Shown here one piece after another: positions 24,154 through 32,950 of a stretch of DNA of 64,000 bases. The stretch lies in assembly GCA_964655525.1 (NCBI GenBank), contig CAZZNE010000011.1, positions 1 through 64,000 on the forward strand. The letters are read 5' to 3'. The position numbers were made by a program, and so were the translations under genes. The first letter of the stretch is position 1. Each line of letters begins with the position of its first letter. Below the pieces are notes generated by a model. It made no database searches. It saw only the letters and a list, made by a program, of their open reading frames with translations, and was not told the DNA's origin. This DNA comes from DLAJ01 sp964655525 (GTDB lineage: Bacteria; Bacillota; Clostridia; Lachnospirales; Lachnospiraceae).

Positions 24154-25194
24154 ATGGGAAATTTTTTTGAGGACTTAAGAGAAGAGTGGTACAAGCGGCG
24201 GGGACTTCGGGTAGTTTTGATCGCGGCGGCGGTTTATCTGGTCATGAAGTATGCGCTGACGCTTGCGCTGCCGTTTTGCTTATCCGTGCTCTTTGTGCGC
24301 TGGGTCATGCCGTTCGTCCGAAGGGTCTCAGGAAAGCGGCGGGGGATGAAAAGCACGCTTACGGCACTGATTTTGTTCTTGATCGGCGCGCTGCCCGTCG
24401 TACTGCTTCTTTTTTTATACCGCGCGGCAGCGGGCTGTGTGCGGATGTGGATGTCAAATTTTAAGATTTTTCGCGTGCAGTGCGGCGTATTTCTTCATAC
24501 CTGTTGCTGTTATTTGGAACGGCCGCTTGGGATCGACGCGATTGTGATTGAAGAAAAAATCATGACGGCGGCGCGCAGTATTGGAGAGCAGATCAGCGAC
24601 GAGGCGGTTCCCAAGGCGCTTGTCATATCGGGGGACGTCCTCAAGGTGGTTGCGGCAATCGGTATTTTTTGGGCGGTGTTTTTTATTTTCAGCGTGCTTT
24701 TTGCAAAGGATTATGACGAGATTGTGGCGGGGTGGCGTGAAAAACACTGGTTTGCCTATGTCAGGGAATTATATGACAAGACTGTCAGATTGATTTTTTC
24801 TTACATCAAAGCGCAGCTCATCATCATGTCCGTCATTGGGGGCATTTGCAGCGTCGTATTTTGGTGGGCAGGTTTTGGCATGCCTTTTTTATGGGGCTAT
24901 ATCGTGGGCTTTCTCGATATGCTCCCGTTTATCGGGACCGGAATCACGCTGATTCCGCTTGCGATCTTTGAACTTGTGATGGGACAAAACATGCTCGCCG
25001 TGGTGTTTGTCCTGCTCTATGTGGTGTGCTATTTTGCGCGGGAGTTTATGGAACCGCGCCTGATCGGGCAGCGGATCGGGATTCATCCGCTCATCATCCT
25101 GATGTCCGTGTTTTTAGGGGTAAAGCTATACGGGATTCTGGGGATTGTGACAGGACCGCTTTCCTATCTGCTGATCCGGGAGCTTTCGGAGTAG
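24154..25194 (+). CDS. AI-2E family (YtvI/PerM-like) membrane permease
   Basis: A 346-residue protein with about seven to eight membrane helices. The conserved C-terminal stretch reads LDMLPFIGTGITLIPLAIF, then LVGQ-like PRLIGQRIGIHPLIILMSVFLGVKLYGILGIVTGPL, the hallmark of the AI-2E transporter family. Members include sporulation protein YtvI and sodium/proton-type transporters, and the substrate is not set by sequence. A link to the LuxS product is possible by family name but not supported by context. ATG 24154 is chosen for GGAG 5 nt upstream. Confidence 0.9.
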   Translation: MGNFFEDLREEWYKRRGLRVVLIAAAVYLVMKYALTLALPFCLSVLFVRWVMPFVRRVSGKRRGMKSTLTALILFLIGALPVVLLLFLYRAAAGCVRMWMSNFKIFRVQCGVFLHTCCCYLERPLGIDAIVIEEKIMTAARSIGEQISDEAVPKALVISGDVLKVVAAIGIFWAVFFIFSVLFAKDYDEIVAGWREKHWFAYVRELYDKTVRLIFSYIKAQLIIMSVIGGICSVVFWWAGFGMPFLWGYIVGFLDMLPFIGTGITLIPLAIFELVMGQNMLAVVFVLLYVVCYFAREFMEPRLIGQRIGIHPLIILMSVFLGVKLYGILGIVTGPLSYLLIRELSE

Positions 25195-25302
25195 CAGATG
25201 AATGGTCGGACGGATATCGGTGTAATAAAAGAAAGTGGAATAACGGAATAGACTTTATATCTCAAATATGGTATATATTATGGTACGAGAGGTATAGGCG
25301 TT

Positions 25303-25524
25303 ATGGATAGTGAAATGAAAATGATGTTTCACACGAGATTGGAAGAAATGGGGCGGGTAGAAGATCGCACAAACAGGCACTTTGATGAATTGGATAACAA
25401 ATTGGAATCCTTATAGCATGAAGTCAGTGCATGCAGGCTTGAAAGAGAATCCATTAGTTTGCTGATAAAGAAGATAGATCAGCTTGAGAGACGAATAGAG
25501 GAGCTGGAAAGGAAAACGGCATAA
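25303..25524 (+). pseudogene. small coiled-coil gene interrupted by an in-frame TAG
   Basis: One frame reads MDSEMKMMFHTRLEEMG... for 37 codons, meets TAG at about 25414-25416, then continues in the same frame for 35 codons (ending LERRIEELERKTA) to TAA at 25522-25524. Both halves are heptad-rich and charged and look like one 73-residue coiled-coil protein. The simplest reading is a nonsense-mutated gene. There is no clear ribosome binding site. Confidence 0.6.
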
Positions 25525-25589
25525 TGACAATGCGCACGCGATTTCTTCTTGACAGAGCGCGGCAAAGACATTAAAATCACAATATATCG

Positions 25590-25832
25590 TATGGCGTTGA
25601 AAAGGGTTAGTACCTGTGCGGATGCTTTACAGAGAGGGAATCAGAGGAACGGGATCGTTCTGTGGTGGGAGATTCCTAAGCGGAGGGCGGGGAACCTGCC
25701 TTGGAGCCGTGTATGTTAAATACACCGTAGATCCGGCGATAACGGATACAGAGCAGGGCGGAGAAAAACCGTCAAGCAGGGTGGCACCGCCGATAACCTT
25801 CGGTCCCTATGTTGGGATCGGAGGTTTTTTTG
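25590..25832 (+). promoter_or_regulatory. T-box riboswitch controlling proS (Pro specifier)
   Basis: Senses uncharged tRNA-Pro. The AGAGAGGGA and GGTGGGAG elements of stem I are present. The likely specifier is CCT (25695-25697) in GGGAACCTGCCTTGGAG. The T-box sequence AGGGTGGCACCGC lies at 25778-25790, and the terminator hairpin at 25795-25826 is followed by T residues to 25831. Pairing of uncharged tRNA should favour the antiterminator and allow proS expression. Confidence 0.93.
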
Positions 25833-25834
25833 CG

Positions 25835-25976
25835 CGATAAGCAGAGAAGAGAAGTGTTTTTTGGGCGTCTGCCGTGCTCGCACGGGCAGACGCATAAAAA
25901 ATGCTTCTCGGCGAGCAACGCGAGCGCCGGATGAGAAGAACGCGAAGAGTTCTTCTCATCCGGGAGCTGCTTATCG
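25835..25976 (+). other. highly structured segment between the T-box terminator and proS
   Basis: Outer arms CGATAAGCAG (25835-25844) and CTGCTTATCG (25967-25976) enclose two stems. One spans about 25848-25909 with core GCGTCTGCC / GGGCAGACGC. The other is a perfect 15-bp stem (25927-25941 with 25949-25963). A three-way-junction fold is predicted by eye. It is downstream of the T-box decision point, and the function is unknown. Confidence 0.65.
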
Positions 25977-26020
25977 TGGACAGAGAAGAAAGAAAAATCA
26001 GAAAGGAGCAGTGTGAAAAA

Positions 26021-27457
26021 ATGGCAGACAAAAAGCTGGTAGAGGCGATCACCTCCATGGAGAAGGATTTCGCACAGTGGTATACCGATGTGGTGAAAAA
26101 AGCAGAGCTGATCGATTACACGAGCGTAAAGGGCTGTATGGCATTTCGGCCTGCGGGCTATGCGATCTGGGAATTGATCCAGCAGCAGTTAGACGCACGG
26201 TTTAAGGAGACGGGGGTACAGAATGTTTACCTTCCGATGTTTATTCCGGAAAGTCTTTTACAAAAAGAAAAAGACCATGTGGAGGGCTTTGCGCCCGAGG
26301 TTGCGTGGGTGACATATGGCGGCGGACAGCAGCTTCAGGAGAGAATGTGCGTCAGACCGACCTCGGAGACCTTATTCTGCGATTATTATAAAAATGTGGT
26401 GCATTCGTACCGCGACCTGCCGCAGGTATGCAATCAGTGGTGTTCCGTGGTGCGCTGGGAGAAAGAGACAAGACCGTTTTTGAGAAGCCGTGAATTTTTG
26501 TGGCAGGAGGGACACACCGCTCATGCAACGGCGCTGGAGGCGGAGGAGCGCACGATCCAGATGCTCAATGTCTACGCGGATTTTGTGGAGCAGGTGCTTG
26601 CGATCCCGGTTATTAAAGGACGGAAAACCGATAAAGAAAAATTTGCCGGAGCGACGGCAACCTACACGATCGAGGCGCTGATGCATGACGGAAAGGCATT
26701 ACAGTCGGGAACGAGCCACAATTTCGGAGACGGCTTTGCGAAGGCGTTCGGTATTCAGTACACGGCGAAGGATAATACGCTGCAATATGTCCATCAGACT
26801 TCATGGGGTATGACGACCCGCTTGATCGGCGCGATCATTATGGTGCACGGAGACAATTCGGGCTTGAAGCTTCCGCCGAGGGTTGCGCCCACGCAGGTGA
26901 TGATCATTCCCATCCAGCAGCAAAAGGACGGCGTGTTAGAGGCGGCGTCGAAGCTGGAAGCCGAGATAAAGAAAGCGGGTATCCGCGTGAAAACAGATGT
27001 TTCGGATAAGAGTCCGGGCTGGAAATTTTCGGAACAGGAGATGCGCGGTATTCCCGTCCGCATCGAGATTGGACCGAAAGATATCGAGGCGGGACATTGC
27101 GTAGCCTGCCGACGCGATAACGGAGAAAAACAGACGATTGCCTTGGAGGAGGTGGCGGCGAAGCTGCCCGCGCTCTTAGAACAGATTCAGCAGGATATGT
27201 TCGAGGCGGCGCGTCTGCACAGAGAGGAACATACTTACACAGCCGTGACGATGGAGGAATTTGAGAAATGCTTTACGGAGAAGACCGGCTTTGTGAAAGC
27301 AATGTGGTGCGGGGAACAGGAATGCGAGGACATCATCAAAGAGAAGCTCGCAGTCACGAGCCGCTGTATGCCGTTTGACGAGGAGAAGCTTGCCGATACC
27401 TGCGTCTGCTGCGGGAAACCCGCAAAAAAGATGGTATACTGGGGAAAGGCATATTAA
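26021..27457 (+). CDS. proS: prolyl-tRNA synthetase, short (type 3) form
   Basis: Charges tRNA-Pro. With 478 residues it is the short archaeal/eukaryote-like ProS without the editing insertion. Class II motifs are visible: motif 2 in RPTSETLFCDYYKNV and RFLRSREFLWQEGHTAHAT-like sequence, motif 3 in GMTTRLIGAIIMVHGD. The anticodon-binding domain follows, then a C-terminal zinc-binding-like extension (CVACRRDNGE, then CVCCGKPAKKMVYWGKAY end). ATG 26021 follows AAAGGAG at 12 nt. The N-terminal extension of the open frame is noncoding leader. Controlled by the T-box upstream. Confidence 0.96.
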   Translation: MADKKLVEAITSMEKDFAQWYTDVVKKAELIDYTSVKGCMAFRPAGYAIWELIQQQLDARFKETGVQNVYLPMFIPESLLQKEKDHVEGFAPEVAWVTYGGGQQLQERMCVRPTSETLFCDYYKNVVHSYRDLPQVCNQWCSVVRWEKETRPFLRSREFLWQEGHTAHATALEAEERTIQMLNVYADFVEQVLAIPVIKGRKTDKEKFAGATATYTIEALMHDGKALQSGTSHNFGDGFAKAFGIQYTAKDNTLQYVHQTSWGMTTRLIGAIIMVHGDNSGLKLPPRVAPTQVMIIPIQQQKDGVLEAASKLEAEIKKAGIRVKTDVSDKSPGWKFSEQEMRGIPVRIEIGPKDIEAGHCVACRRDNGEKQTIALEEVAAKLPALLEQIQQDMFEAARLHREEHTYTAVTMEEFEKCFTEKTGFVKAMWCGEQECEDIIKEKLAVTSRCMPFDEEKLADTCVCCGKPAKKMVYWGKAY

Positions 27458-27511
27458 AAAGATTGCCGCATTTGCGGCAATCTTTCAAAGAATCCGCTTC
27501 GCGGATTCTTT
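27458..27511 (+). terminator. double hairpin after proS (composite element F)
   Basis: Stems AAAGATTGCCGC / GCGGCAATCTTT (27458-27485) and AAAGAATCCGC / GCGGATTCTTT (27487-27511) are related to the two-stem part of the composite hairpin elements elsewhere in the window. Confidence 0.75.
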
Positions 27512-27536
27512 TGATTGAAAAAATAACTGTAGATAA

Positions 27537-27581
27537 AAAACAGGGCTGTGATGTATCGGTTACATCACAACCCTGTTTTTT
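27537..27581. terminator. bidirectional terminator between proS and the GGDEF gene
   Basis: Stem built from ACAGGG-x-TGTGATGTA and TACATCACA-x-CCCTGT, with A residues on the left and T residues on the right. It overlaps the stop codon of the minus-strand GGDEF gene. Confidence 0.88.
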
Positions 27582-28660
27582 CCCTCGTGTTTTCCGCGGT
27601 ATAGATGATTGTCCGCCTGTGTGATCGTTTCTTCGACCGTCATGCCTTTTTGATAAATCGCAACGCCGAGAGTGAGTGTACAGTGAATCCACCTGCCGCT
27701 TGATTCAAAAATATGGCGTTCGACATGCTGCCGGATGTTCTCGGCAATCTGATAGGCCTGATCATGCGTAGTGTTGCTGATGAGGATGAGAAGCTCCTCG
27801 CCGCCCCAGCGGCACACATATCCGTGTTCGCCGACCTGCTCTACCGCGATCTGCGCAATGTCATGCAGAGCAATATCGCCGAAATCGTGTCCGTAAGTGT
27901 CATTGATCTTTTTGAAATCGTCGATATCACCCATGATGAGCGAGAAACTCAAATCGGACTGTAATGCCTGATCGATAAACATCTGCATGCTGCGGCGGTT
28001 GTAAAGTCCGGTCAGCGGATCTGTGTTCGCAAGCTGCTCCAGGATCGTATTTTGATGCCGCAGCTTTGCGTGTGTCCATTTGATCTCGAAGACGTAGATG
28101 AGTGAAAACAAGATCAGGAACAGGAACGTACAGATCGAGTTAAACGTATAAATAGAAAATTCGATCACCGGGCTGTCAATGTTGTAAAACGGTTCGCTAT
28201 AATAAGAAAGAAATTTACAGGAAAGAAACAATGCCGATGCAGCCACCGCATTCTGCGTGGCCATGACAAGTTTGCGCCGCTTTGTATCGAGCGTATAGCA
28301 CACGTAAAAGCCGACGGGTATCACGCCAATGATGTATTGTGCAAAACCGAACTGCCAGCCGATGCATAATGTGGCGACAAAGGAATGCAGGATGATCTCA
28401 AAATAGGTGATATAGTACAACGGCAGATAGTTTTCTTTTTTAATCAAACGCGCGCTGACCAGATAGGTAGCCACGCTTACCGTATTAAAAAGATATAACG
28501 GCGTGATGCGCAGAGCGATAAACGTGCATAGCAAAAAAATATGCACACATGCAATGGAATAAATCATGAAACTGAATTTTTGTCTGTTTGTGATCTGCTC
28601 TGTCCCGTTTAATACATTTTTTGCGTATTCTAATTTCTTTTTCATCATCGTATCGTTCAT
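27560..28660 (-). CDS. membrane-bound GGDEF diguanylate cyclase
   Basis: Makes cyclic di-GMP from GTP. Residues about 30-190 contain six or so membrane helices forming a sensor of unknown ligand. The GGDEF domain follows, with DPLTGLYNRRSM, the metal Asp in MGDIDDFKKINDTYGHDFGD, and the active-site loop RWGGEELLIL (GGEEL variant, catalytic form retained). No RxxD inhibitory site is visible before the loop, so product inhibition may be absent. Its ATG overlaps the mgtE stop (ATGA), indicating translational coupling with a magnesium transporter. GGDEF activity needs divalent metal, but a functional link is only inferred. Confidence 0.92.
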   Translation of the reverse strand: MNDTMMKKKLEYAKNVLNGTEQITNRQKFSFMIYSIACVHIFLLCTFIALRITPLYLFNTVSVATYLVSARLIKKENYLPLYYITYFEIILHSFVATLCIGWQFGFAQYIIGVIPVGFYVCYTLDTKRRKLVMATQNAVAASALFLSCKFLSYYSEPFYNIDSPVIEFSIYTFNSICTFLFLILFSLIYVFEIKWTHAKLRHQNTILEQLANTDPLTGLYNRRSMQMFIDQALQSDLSFSLIMGDIDDFKKINDTYGHDFGDIALHDIAQIAVEQVGEHGYVCRWGGEELLILISNTTHDQAYQIAENIRQHVERHIFESSGRWIHCTLTLGVAIYQKGMTVEETITQADNHLYRGKHEGKNRVVM

Positions 28661-30069
28661 TCAACTAATTGCAGAACCTGAAGCAGCAGCGCCCATGCCA
28701 GACCATAGTAGGTGACAACTGCGATCAGATCGTTAATAGTAGAGATCAAGGGGCCGGATGCCACGGCGGGATCCACGTGAAGCTTGTGGAAAAACAGCGG
28801 GATGATCGTTCCCATCAGGGAGGAAATGATCATTGCCACAAGCAGTGATAAACCGATGCAGCCCGATACCGCAAAGGAAAACATGGGGGGTCTTCCTTTG
28901 GCAAAATGGATGTAGAAACCGATCAGGGTAAAGGATAAAGAGCCAAGTAAAAGCCCGTTTACCAAACCGATGCGGAGTTCCTTTAACACAAGCTTAAGCC
29001 GCGCTCCGCGTTCTAACTCCTCATCCACAAGAACGCGGATGGTAACGGCAAGCGACTGCGTACCGACGTTTCCTGCCATTCCCAAAATGAGGGATTGAAA
29101 GCTGACGATCAGCGTCAGTTGGGCGACAACCTGTTCAAACATGCCTGCGACCGTGGAGACGAACAACCCCAAAAACAGCAGGGTGATCAGCCACGGAATT
29201 CTTTTTTTGATGCTCGCGCTGAGCGGTTCATTCAGTTCTTCCTCCTCGGTCAGACCCGCTAACCGCGCGTAATCCTCGCTCATCTGCTCATCGACGACTT
29301 CGACAATATCCTGCGCGGTAATGATGCCGAGCAGACGCTTGTCGTTGTCAAGCACCGGAATGGAATCTTCGGAGTAATCTTTTAACTGCTCTAAGCAGTC
29401 GTCCACTGTCTCCGTCGCGTACACATACGGGAAAGAGGTCGTGATCAGGGAGGAAAGCGCCACGTTCTGCCTTGCGATGATCAGGTCGGGCAGGTCGATC
29501 GCGCCGCAGAAGACGCCGTTGTCATCCGTCACATAAATTGTGGAAATGTTGTCGTTGTCCGCGGCCTGTTCCACAAGCGAGCGCATTGCCTGCTTGATCG
29601 TGAAGTCGTTTCGGATGACGACAAAATTGGTCGTCATGAGGCTGCCGAGCTCATCTTCTTCATAAGATTGGATCAGGTCAATATCCCGTCTGGTCTGCGC
29701 GTCAATGAGACGGATCAGCTCATTGCTCTTATCGTCTTCCAGCTCGTCGAGCACGTCAACCGCGTCGTCGGCATCCATGCTCTCAATGATGTCCGCCGCT
29801 TTTTCGGCATCCAGTTCCTCGATGTACTTTGCGACGTCATCTTCCAAATAAGCGAAAATGTCTGATACCGCATCGACGCCGAGCACGTGGTAGAGCCGTT
29901 TGCGCTCTAAGGGCGTTAATGCCTCCAGCACATTGGAAATATCATTATCGTGGTAGCGATTTAGCTGCTCGCGAAGTTCCTCCTCGGGCAGATCGCTCTG
30001 AATGAGACGGATCAGTTCCGGCTCATAGTCGGGACGCTCCGGATCTGAGTATATAGTTTTATCTGCCAT
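28657..30069 (-). CDS. mgtE: MgtE magnesium transporter
   Basis: A 470-residue magnesium channel/transporter. An N-terminal superhelical MgtE_N domain (about 1-130) is followed by two CBS domains (about 130-255) that sense cytosolic magnesium, a connecting helix, and five membrane helices (from about 290) with conserved GMAGNVGTQSLAVTIR lining the pore and an AMIISSLMGTIIPLFFHKL segment. ATG 30069 follows AGGAG at 8 nt and is preferred to the upstream ATG. First gene of a two-gene unit with the GGDEF protein. The leader is short, with no room for an M-box. Confidence 0.95.
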   Translation of the reverse strand: MADKTIYSDPERPDYEPELIRLIQSDLPEEELREQLNRYHDNDISNVLEALTPLERKRLYHVLGVDAVSDIFAYLEDDVAKYIEELDAEKAADIIESMDADDAVDVLDELEDDKSNELIRLIDAQTRRDIDLIQSYEEDELGSLMTTNFVVIRNDFTIKQAMRSLVEQAADNDNISTIYVTDDNGVFCGAIDLPDLIIARQNVALSSLITTSFPYVYATETVDDCLEQLKDYSEDSIPVLDNDKRLLGIITAQDIVEVVDEQMSEDYARLAGLTEEEELNEPLSASIKKRIPWLITLLFLGLFVSTVAGMFEQVVAQLTLIVSFQSLILGMAGNVGTQSLAVTIRVLVDEELERGARLKLVLKELRIGLVNGLLLGSLSFTLIGFYIHFAKGRPPMFSFAVSGCIGLSLLVAMIISSLMGTIIPLFFHKLHVDPAVASGPLISTINDLIAVVTYYGLAWALLLQVLQLVE

Positions 30070-30126
30070 TGGTATAACTCCTGTTTTTTCATATATCATT
30101 GATGCCATAATAGCCCAATTATGCTA

Positions 30127-30155
30127 ATTATATCACACATCACAGTGATTTCCAA
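30127..30155 (-). promoter_or_regulatory. sigma-A promoter of mgtE
   Basis: On the minus strand, TTGGAA (30150-30155), 17-bp spacer, TATAAT (30127-30132). The predicted leader is about 50 bases. Confidence 0.7.
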
Positions 30156-30303
30156 ACTTATTTTGCGTTTGGGCGTGATTTGCAGCGATTCGGTCATGGA
30201 TTGTAAAGTTTTCTTATTTTATGAAAAGTTGGCTATGGAAATTACACGCAGGCTGACGTAAAATAGAAGCAGTGGTTTTATTTTTTTATAAAGGAGAACG
30301 AAT

Positions 30304-31503
30304 ATGAAAATTTTGGTGATTAATTGTGGAAGCTCGTCGCTGAAATATCAGTTGATCGACAGCGATACGGAGCAGGTCTTGGCAAAGGGGCTCTGCGAGC
30401 GCATCGGCATTGAGGGCGGCTGTCTGACGCATCAGGGTGCGGGAAAAGAGAAGGTGACGATACAGAAGGACATGCCGGAGCATACGGTTGCGGTACAGAT
30501 GGTCATAGAAGCGCTGACGGACAAGGAACACGGCGTGATCGCATCGCTTGACGAGATCGGCGCGGTCGGACACCGCATCGTTCACGGCGGAGAGAAGTTC
30601 GCTGGCAGTGTGATCGTGACCGATGAGGTCGTGCAGGCGATCGAGGAGTGCGCTGACTTAGCGCCTCTGCACAATCCGGCGAATCTGATCGGGATCCGAT
30701 CCTGTGAAAAGATCATGCCGGGCGTATTGCAGGCAGCCGTATTCGATACGGCATTTCATCAGACGATGCCGAAAAAAGCATATCTGTACGGACTGCCGTA
30801 TGAGTATTATGAAAAATACAAAGTGCGCCGTTACGGTTTTCACGGAACGAGCCATGATTTTGTATCCGCGCGCGCGGCGCAGATACTCGGAAAGGATAGA
30901 AAAGACCTGCGCATCATCGTGTGCCACCTCGGAAACGGAGCAAGCATTTCCGCGGTCAAGTACGGGGAGAGCGTAGATACGAGCATGGGCTTAACGCCGC
31001 TTGAGGGACTGATCATGGGAACGCGCTGCGGGGACATCGACCCGGCGGTCGTCAGTTTCCTCGGAGAAAAAGAGCAGCTTTCTTATCAGGAGCTGTCCGA
31101 TGTGATGAATAAGAAGTCCGGCGTGCTCGGCATGTCGGGAATCTCCAGCGATTTCAGGGATTTGGGAGCGGCGGCGGATAAAGGCGACGAGCGCGCCAAA
31201 ATGACGCTGGACGCTTACGCGTACCGTGTGGCGAAATATATCGGCGCGTACACGGCGGCGATGGGCGGCGTGGATGTCATTGCGTTTACGGCGGGCGTCG
31301 GGGAAAATAATATCTCCATGCGTGAGATGATCGGCGAATATCTTGGATTTTTGGGAACAAAGGTCGATCATGAAAAAAATAACCGACGAGGCGAGGAAGC
31401 CGTTATCTCAACGCCGGAGAGCCGGGTGAGCATCATGGTCGTTCCGACGAACGAGGAGCTTGCCATTGCGCGCGAGACGCTGCGCCTTGTCAGTAAGCAG
31501 TAG
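30304..31503 (+). CDS. ackA: acetate kinase
   Basis: Converts acetyl phosphate and ADP to acetate and ATP, a key energy step in fermentation. It has 399 residues, the standard length. Signatures are VINCGSSSLKYQLID at the start, VGHRIVHGGE, the GFHGTSHDFVS loop, HLGNGASISAVKYG and the FTAGVGENN motif. AAAGGAG precedes the ATG. Phosphotransacetylase, its usual neighbour, is not in the window. cca follows 24 bases later on the same strand. Confidence 0.97.
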   Translation: MKILVINCGSSSLKYQLIDSDTEQVLAKGLCERIGIEGGCLTHQGAGKEKVTIQKDMPEHTVAVQMVIEALTDKEHGVIASLDEIGAVGHRIVHGGEKFAGSVIVTDEVVQAIEECADLAPLHNPANLIGIRSCEKIMPGVLQAAVFDTAFHQTMPKKAYLYGLPYEYYEKYKVRRYGFHGTSHDFVSARAAQILGKDRKDLRIIVCHLGNGASISAVKYGESVDTSMGLTPLEGLIMGTRCGDIDPAVVSFLGEKEQLSYQELSDVMNKKSGVLGMSGISSDFRDLGAAADKGDERAKMTLDAYAYRVAKYIGAYTAAMGGVDVIAFTAGVGENNISMREMIGEYLGFLGTKVDHEKNNRRGEEAVISTPESRVSIMVVPTNEELAIARETLRLVSKQ

Positions 31504-31527
31504 CAGCATAAAACGGGAGGATACGGC

Positions 31528-32862
31528 ATGCAGATCGAGTTGCCGCAGCAGGCTGCAAATATCATCACGACATTAGAAAGCGCGGGCTATGAGGCGTACG
31601 CCGTCGGCGGCTGCGTGCGGGACAGCCTGTTGGGGAGAGTGCCTGACGATTGGGACATTACCACGAACGCAAAGCCGAACGAGGTGAAAAAATTATTCCG
31701 CCGCACGATCGACACGGGGATTCAGCACGGAACCGTGACAGTCATGATAGGAAAAACGGGATATGAGGTTACGACCTATCGGGTTGACGGCGAATATGAG
31801 GACGGCAGACATCCGAAGAACGTGGCGTTTACGGGCAGTCTGAGGGAAGACTTATGCCGCAGGGATTTTACGATCAATGCGATGGCGTACCGCCCGAAGG
31901 ACGGGCTTGTGGACTGCTTCGGAGGAATGGAGGATTTACGGGAGGGTCGTATCCGCTGTGTCGGCGATGCGCGTGCGCGCTTTACGGAGGACGCGCTGCG
32001 CATGATGCGCGCCGTGCGTTTTAGTGCGCAATTGTCTTTTTCAATAGAAGAAAAGACGTTTGAGGCGATCAAAGCGCTTGCGGGAAATTTGGAAAAGGTC
32101 AGTGCGGAGCGGATACAGGCTGAATTTGTCAAGCTGCTGTGTTCGCCGAATCCCGACGCGCTGCGTCTGCTGTATGAGGCGGGATTAAGCGCGGTGTTTT
32201 TTCCTGAATTTGATGAATGCATGCGGACGGGACAGAATCACCCGCATCATTGCTATTCGGTGGGAGAGCATATTCTTCATGCAATGAAAGCGGTGCGCGC
32301 CGACCGTGTGCTGCGCCTTGCGATGTGCTTTCATGACATCGGGAAGCCGTATACAAAGGAAACGGACGAAAACGGTGTCGATCATTTTCACTTTCATGCC
32401 GTGATCGGAGAGGATTTGACGAAAAAGATCCTGCGCCGCCTGAAATTCGACACGGATACGATCGTGAAAGTATCCGGGCTTGTGCGGAATCATGACAGAA
32501 ACATCGAGCCGGATAAACGGGGGATGCGCCGCGCGATGGCGGACGTCGGATCGGAGCTGTTTCCCGGTCTCTTTGATGTAAAAGAGGCGGATATCGCGGC
32601 GCAGAGTACCTATCAGCGGAAGGAAAAACAGGAGCGCCTTGCGCTCTTGAGAGAGGTATACGACGAGGTTCTGCGCGATCGGGAGTGTGTCTGCTTAAAA
32701 GACCTTGCCGTGACGGGGCGGGATCTGATCGACCTAGGTATTCCGGCAGGACCGGGGCTCGGCGCGATCCTGAAGGAGCTTCTTCAGATCGTCGTGGAGG
32801 ATCCTGCGTGCAATACAAAGGAATATCTGCTGAAGCAGGCGGCGCTATGCCTGAAAGTGTAA
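31528..32862 (+). CDS. cca: CCA tRNA nucleotidyltransferase with HD domain
   Basis: Adds the CCA end to tRNA. It has 444 residues. The class II nucleotidyltransferase head has GGCVRDSLLGRVPDDWDITT with the metal-binding Asp pair and RRDFTINAMAY. The neck and body follow, and a C-terminal HD domain shows HCYSVGEHILHAM, CFHDIGKP and LVRNHDR. The two tRNA-Gly genes in this window lack an encoded CCA, so this enzyme is needed. It has a GGGAGG ribosome binding site, and cotranscription with ackA is likely. Confidence 0.96.
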   Translation: MQIELPQQAANIITTLESAGYEAYAVGGCVRDSLLGRVPDDWDITTNAKPNEVKKLFRRTIDTGIQHGTVTVMIGKTGYEVTTYRVDGEYEDGRHPKNVAFTGSLREDLCRRDFTINAMAYRPKDGLVDCFGGMEDLREGRIRCVGDARARFTEDALRMMRAVRFSAQLSFSIEEKTFEAIKALAGNLEKVSAERIQAEFVKLLCSPNPDALRLLYEAGLSAVFFPEFDECMRTGQNHPHHCYSVGEHILHAMKAVRADRVLRLAMCFHDIGKPYTKETDENGVDHFHFHAVIGEDLTKKILRRLKFDTDTIVKVSGLVRNHDRNIEPDKRGMRRAMADVGSELFPGLFDVKEADIAAQSTYQRKEKQERLALLREVYDEVLRDRECVCLKDLAVTGRDLIDLGIPAGPGLGAILKELLQIVVEDPACNTKEYLLKQAALCLKV

Positions 32863-32950
32863 AAAAGAGTGCAAAATCATGAGACACCGGTACATATTTT
32901 CACCTATGTTGTCATATATTGGGGTATGCGATATGGTGGAGGTAGCCGGT

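Noticed and set aside
24154..25194. AI-2 uptake or export linked to luxS
   Set aside because: The family name is suggestive, but the gene is 11 kb from luxS in another unit and family members include ion transporters and YtvI.
30070..30303. M-box (magnesium) riboswitch before mgtE
   Set aside because: The predicted promoter leaves a leader of only about 50 bases, too short for an M-box, and no matching structure was seen.
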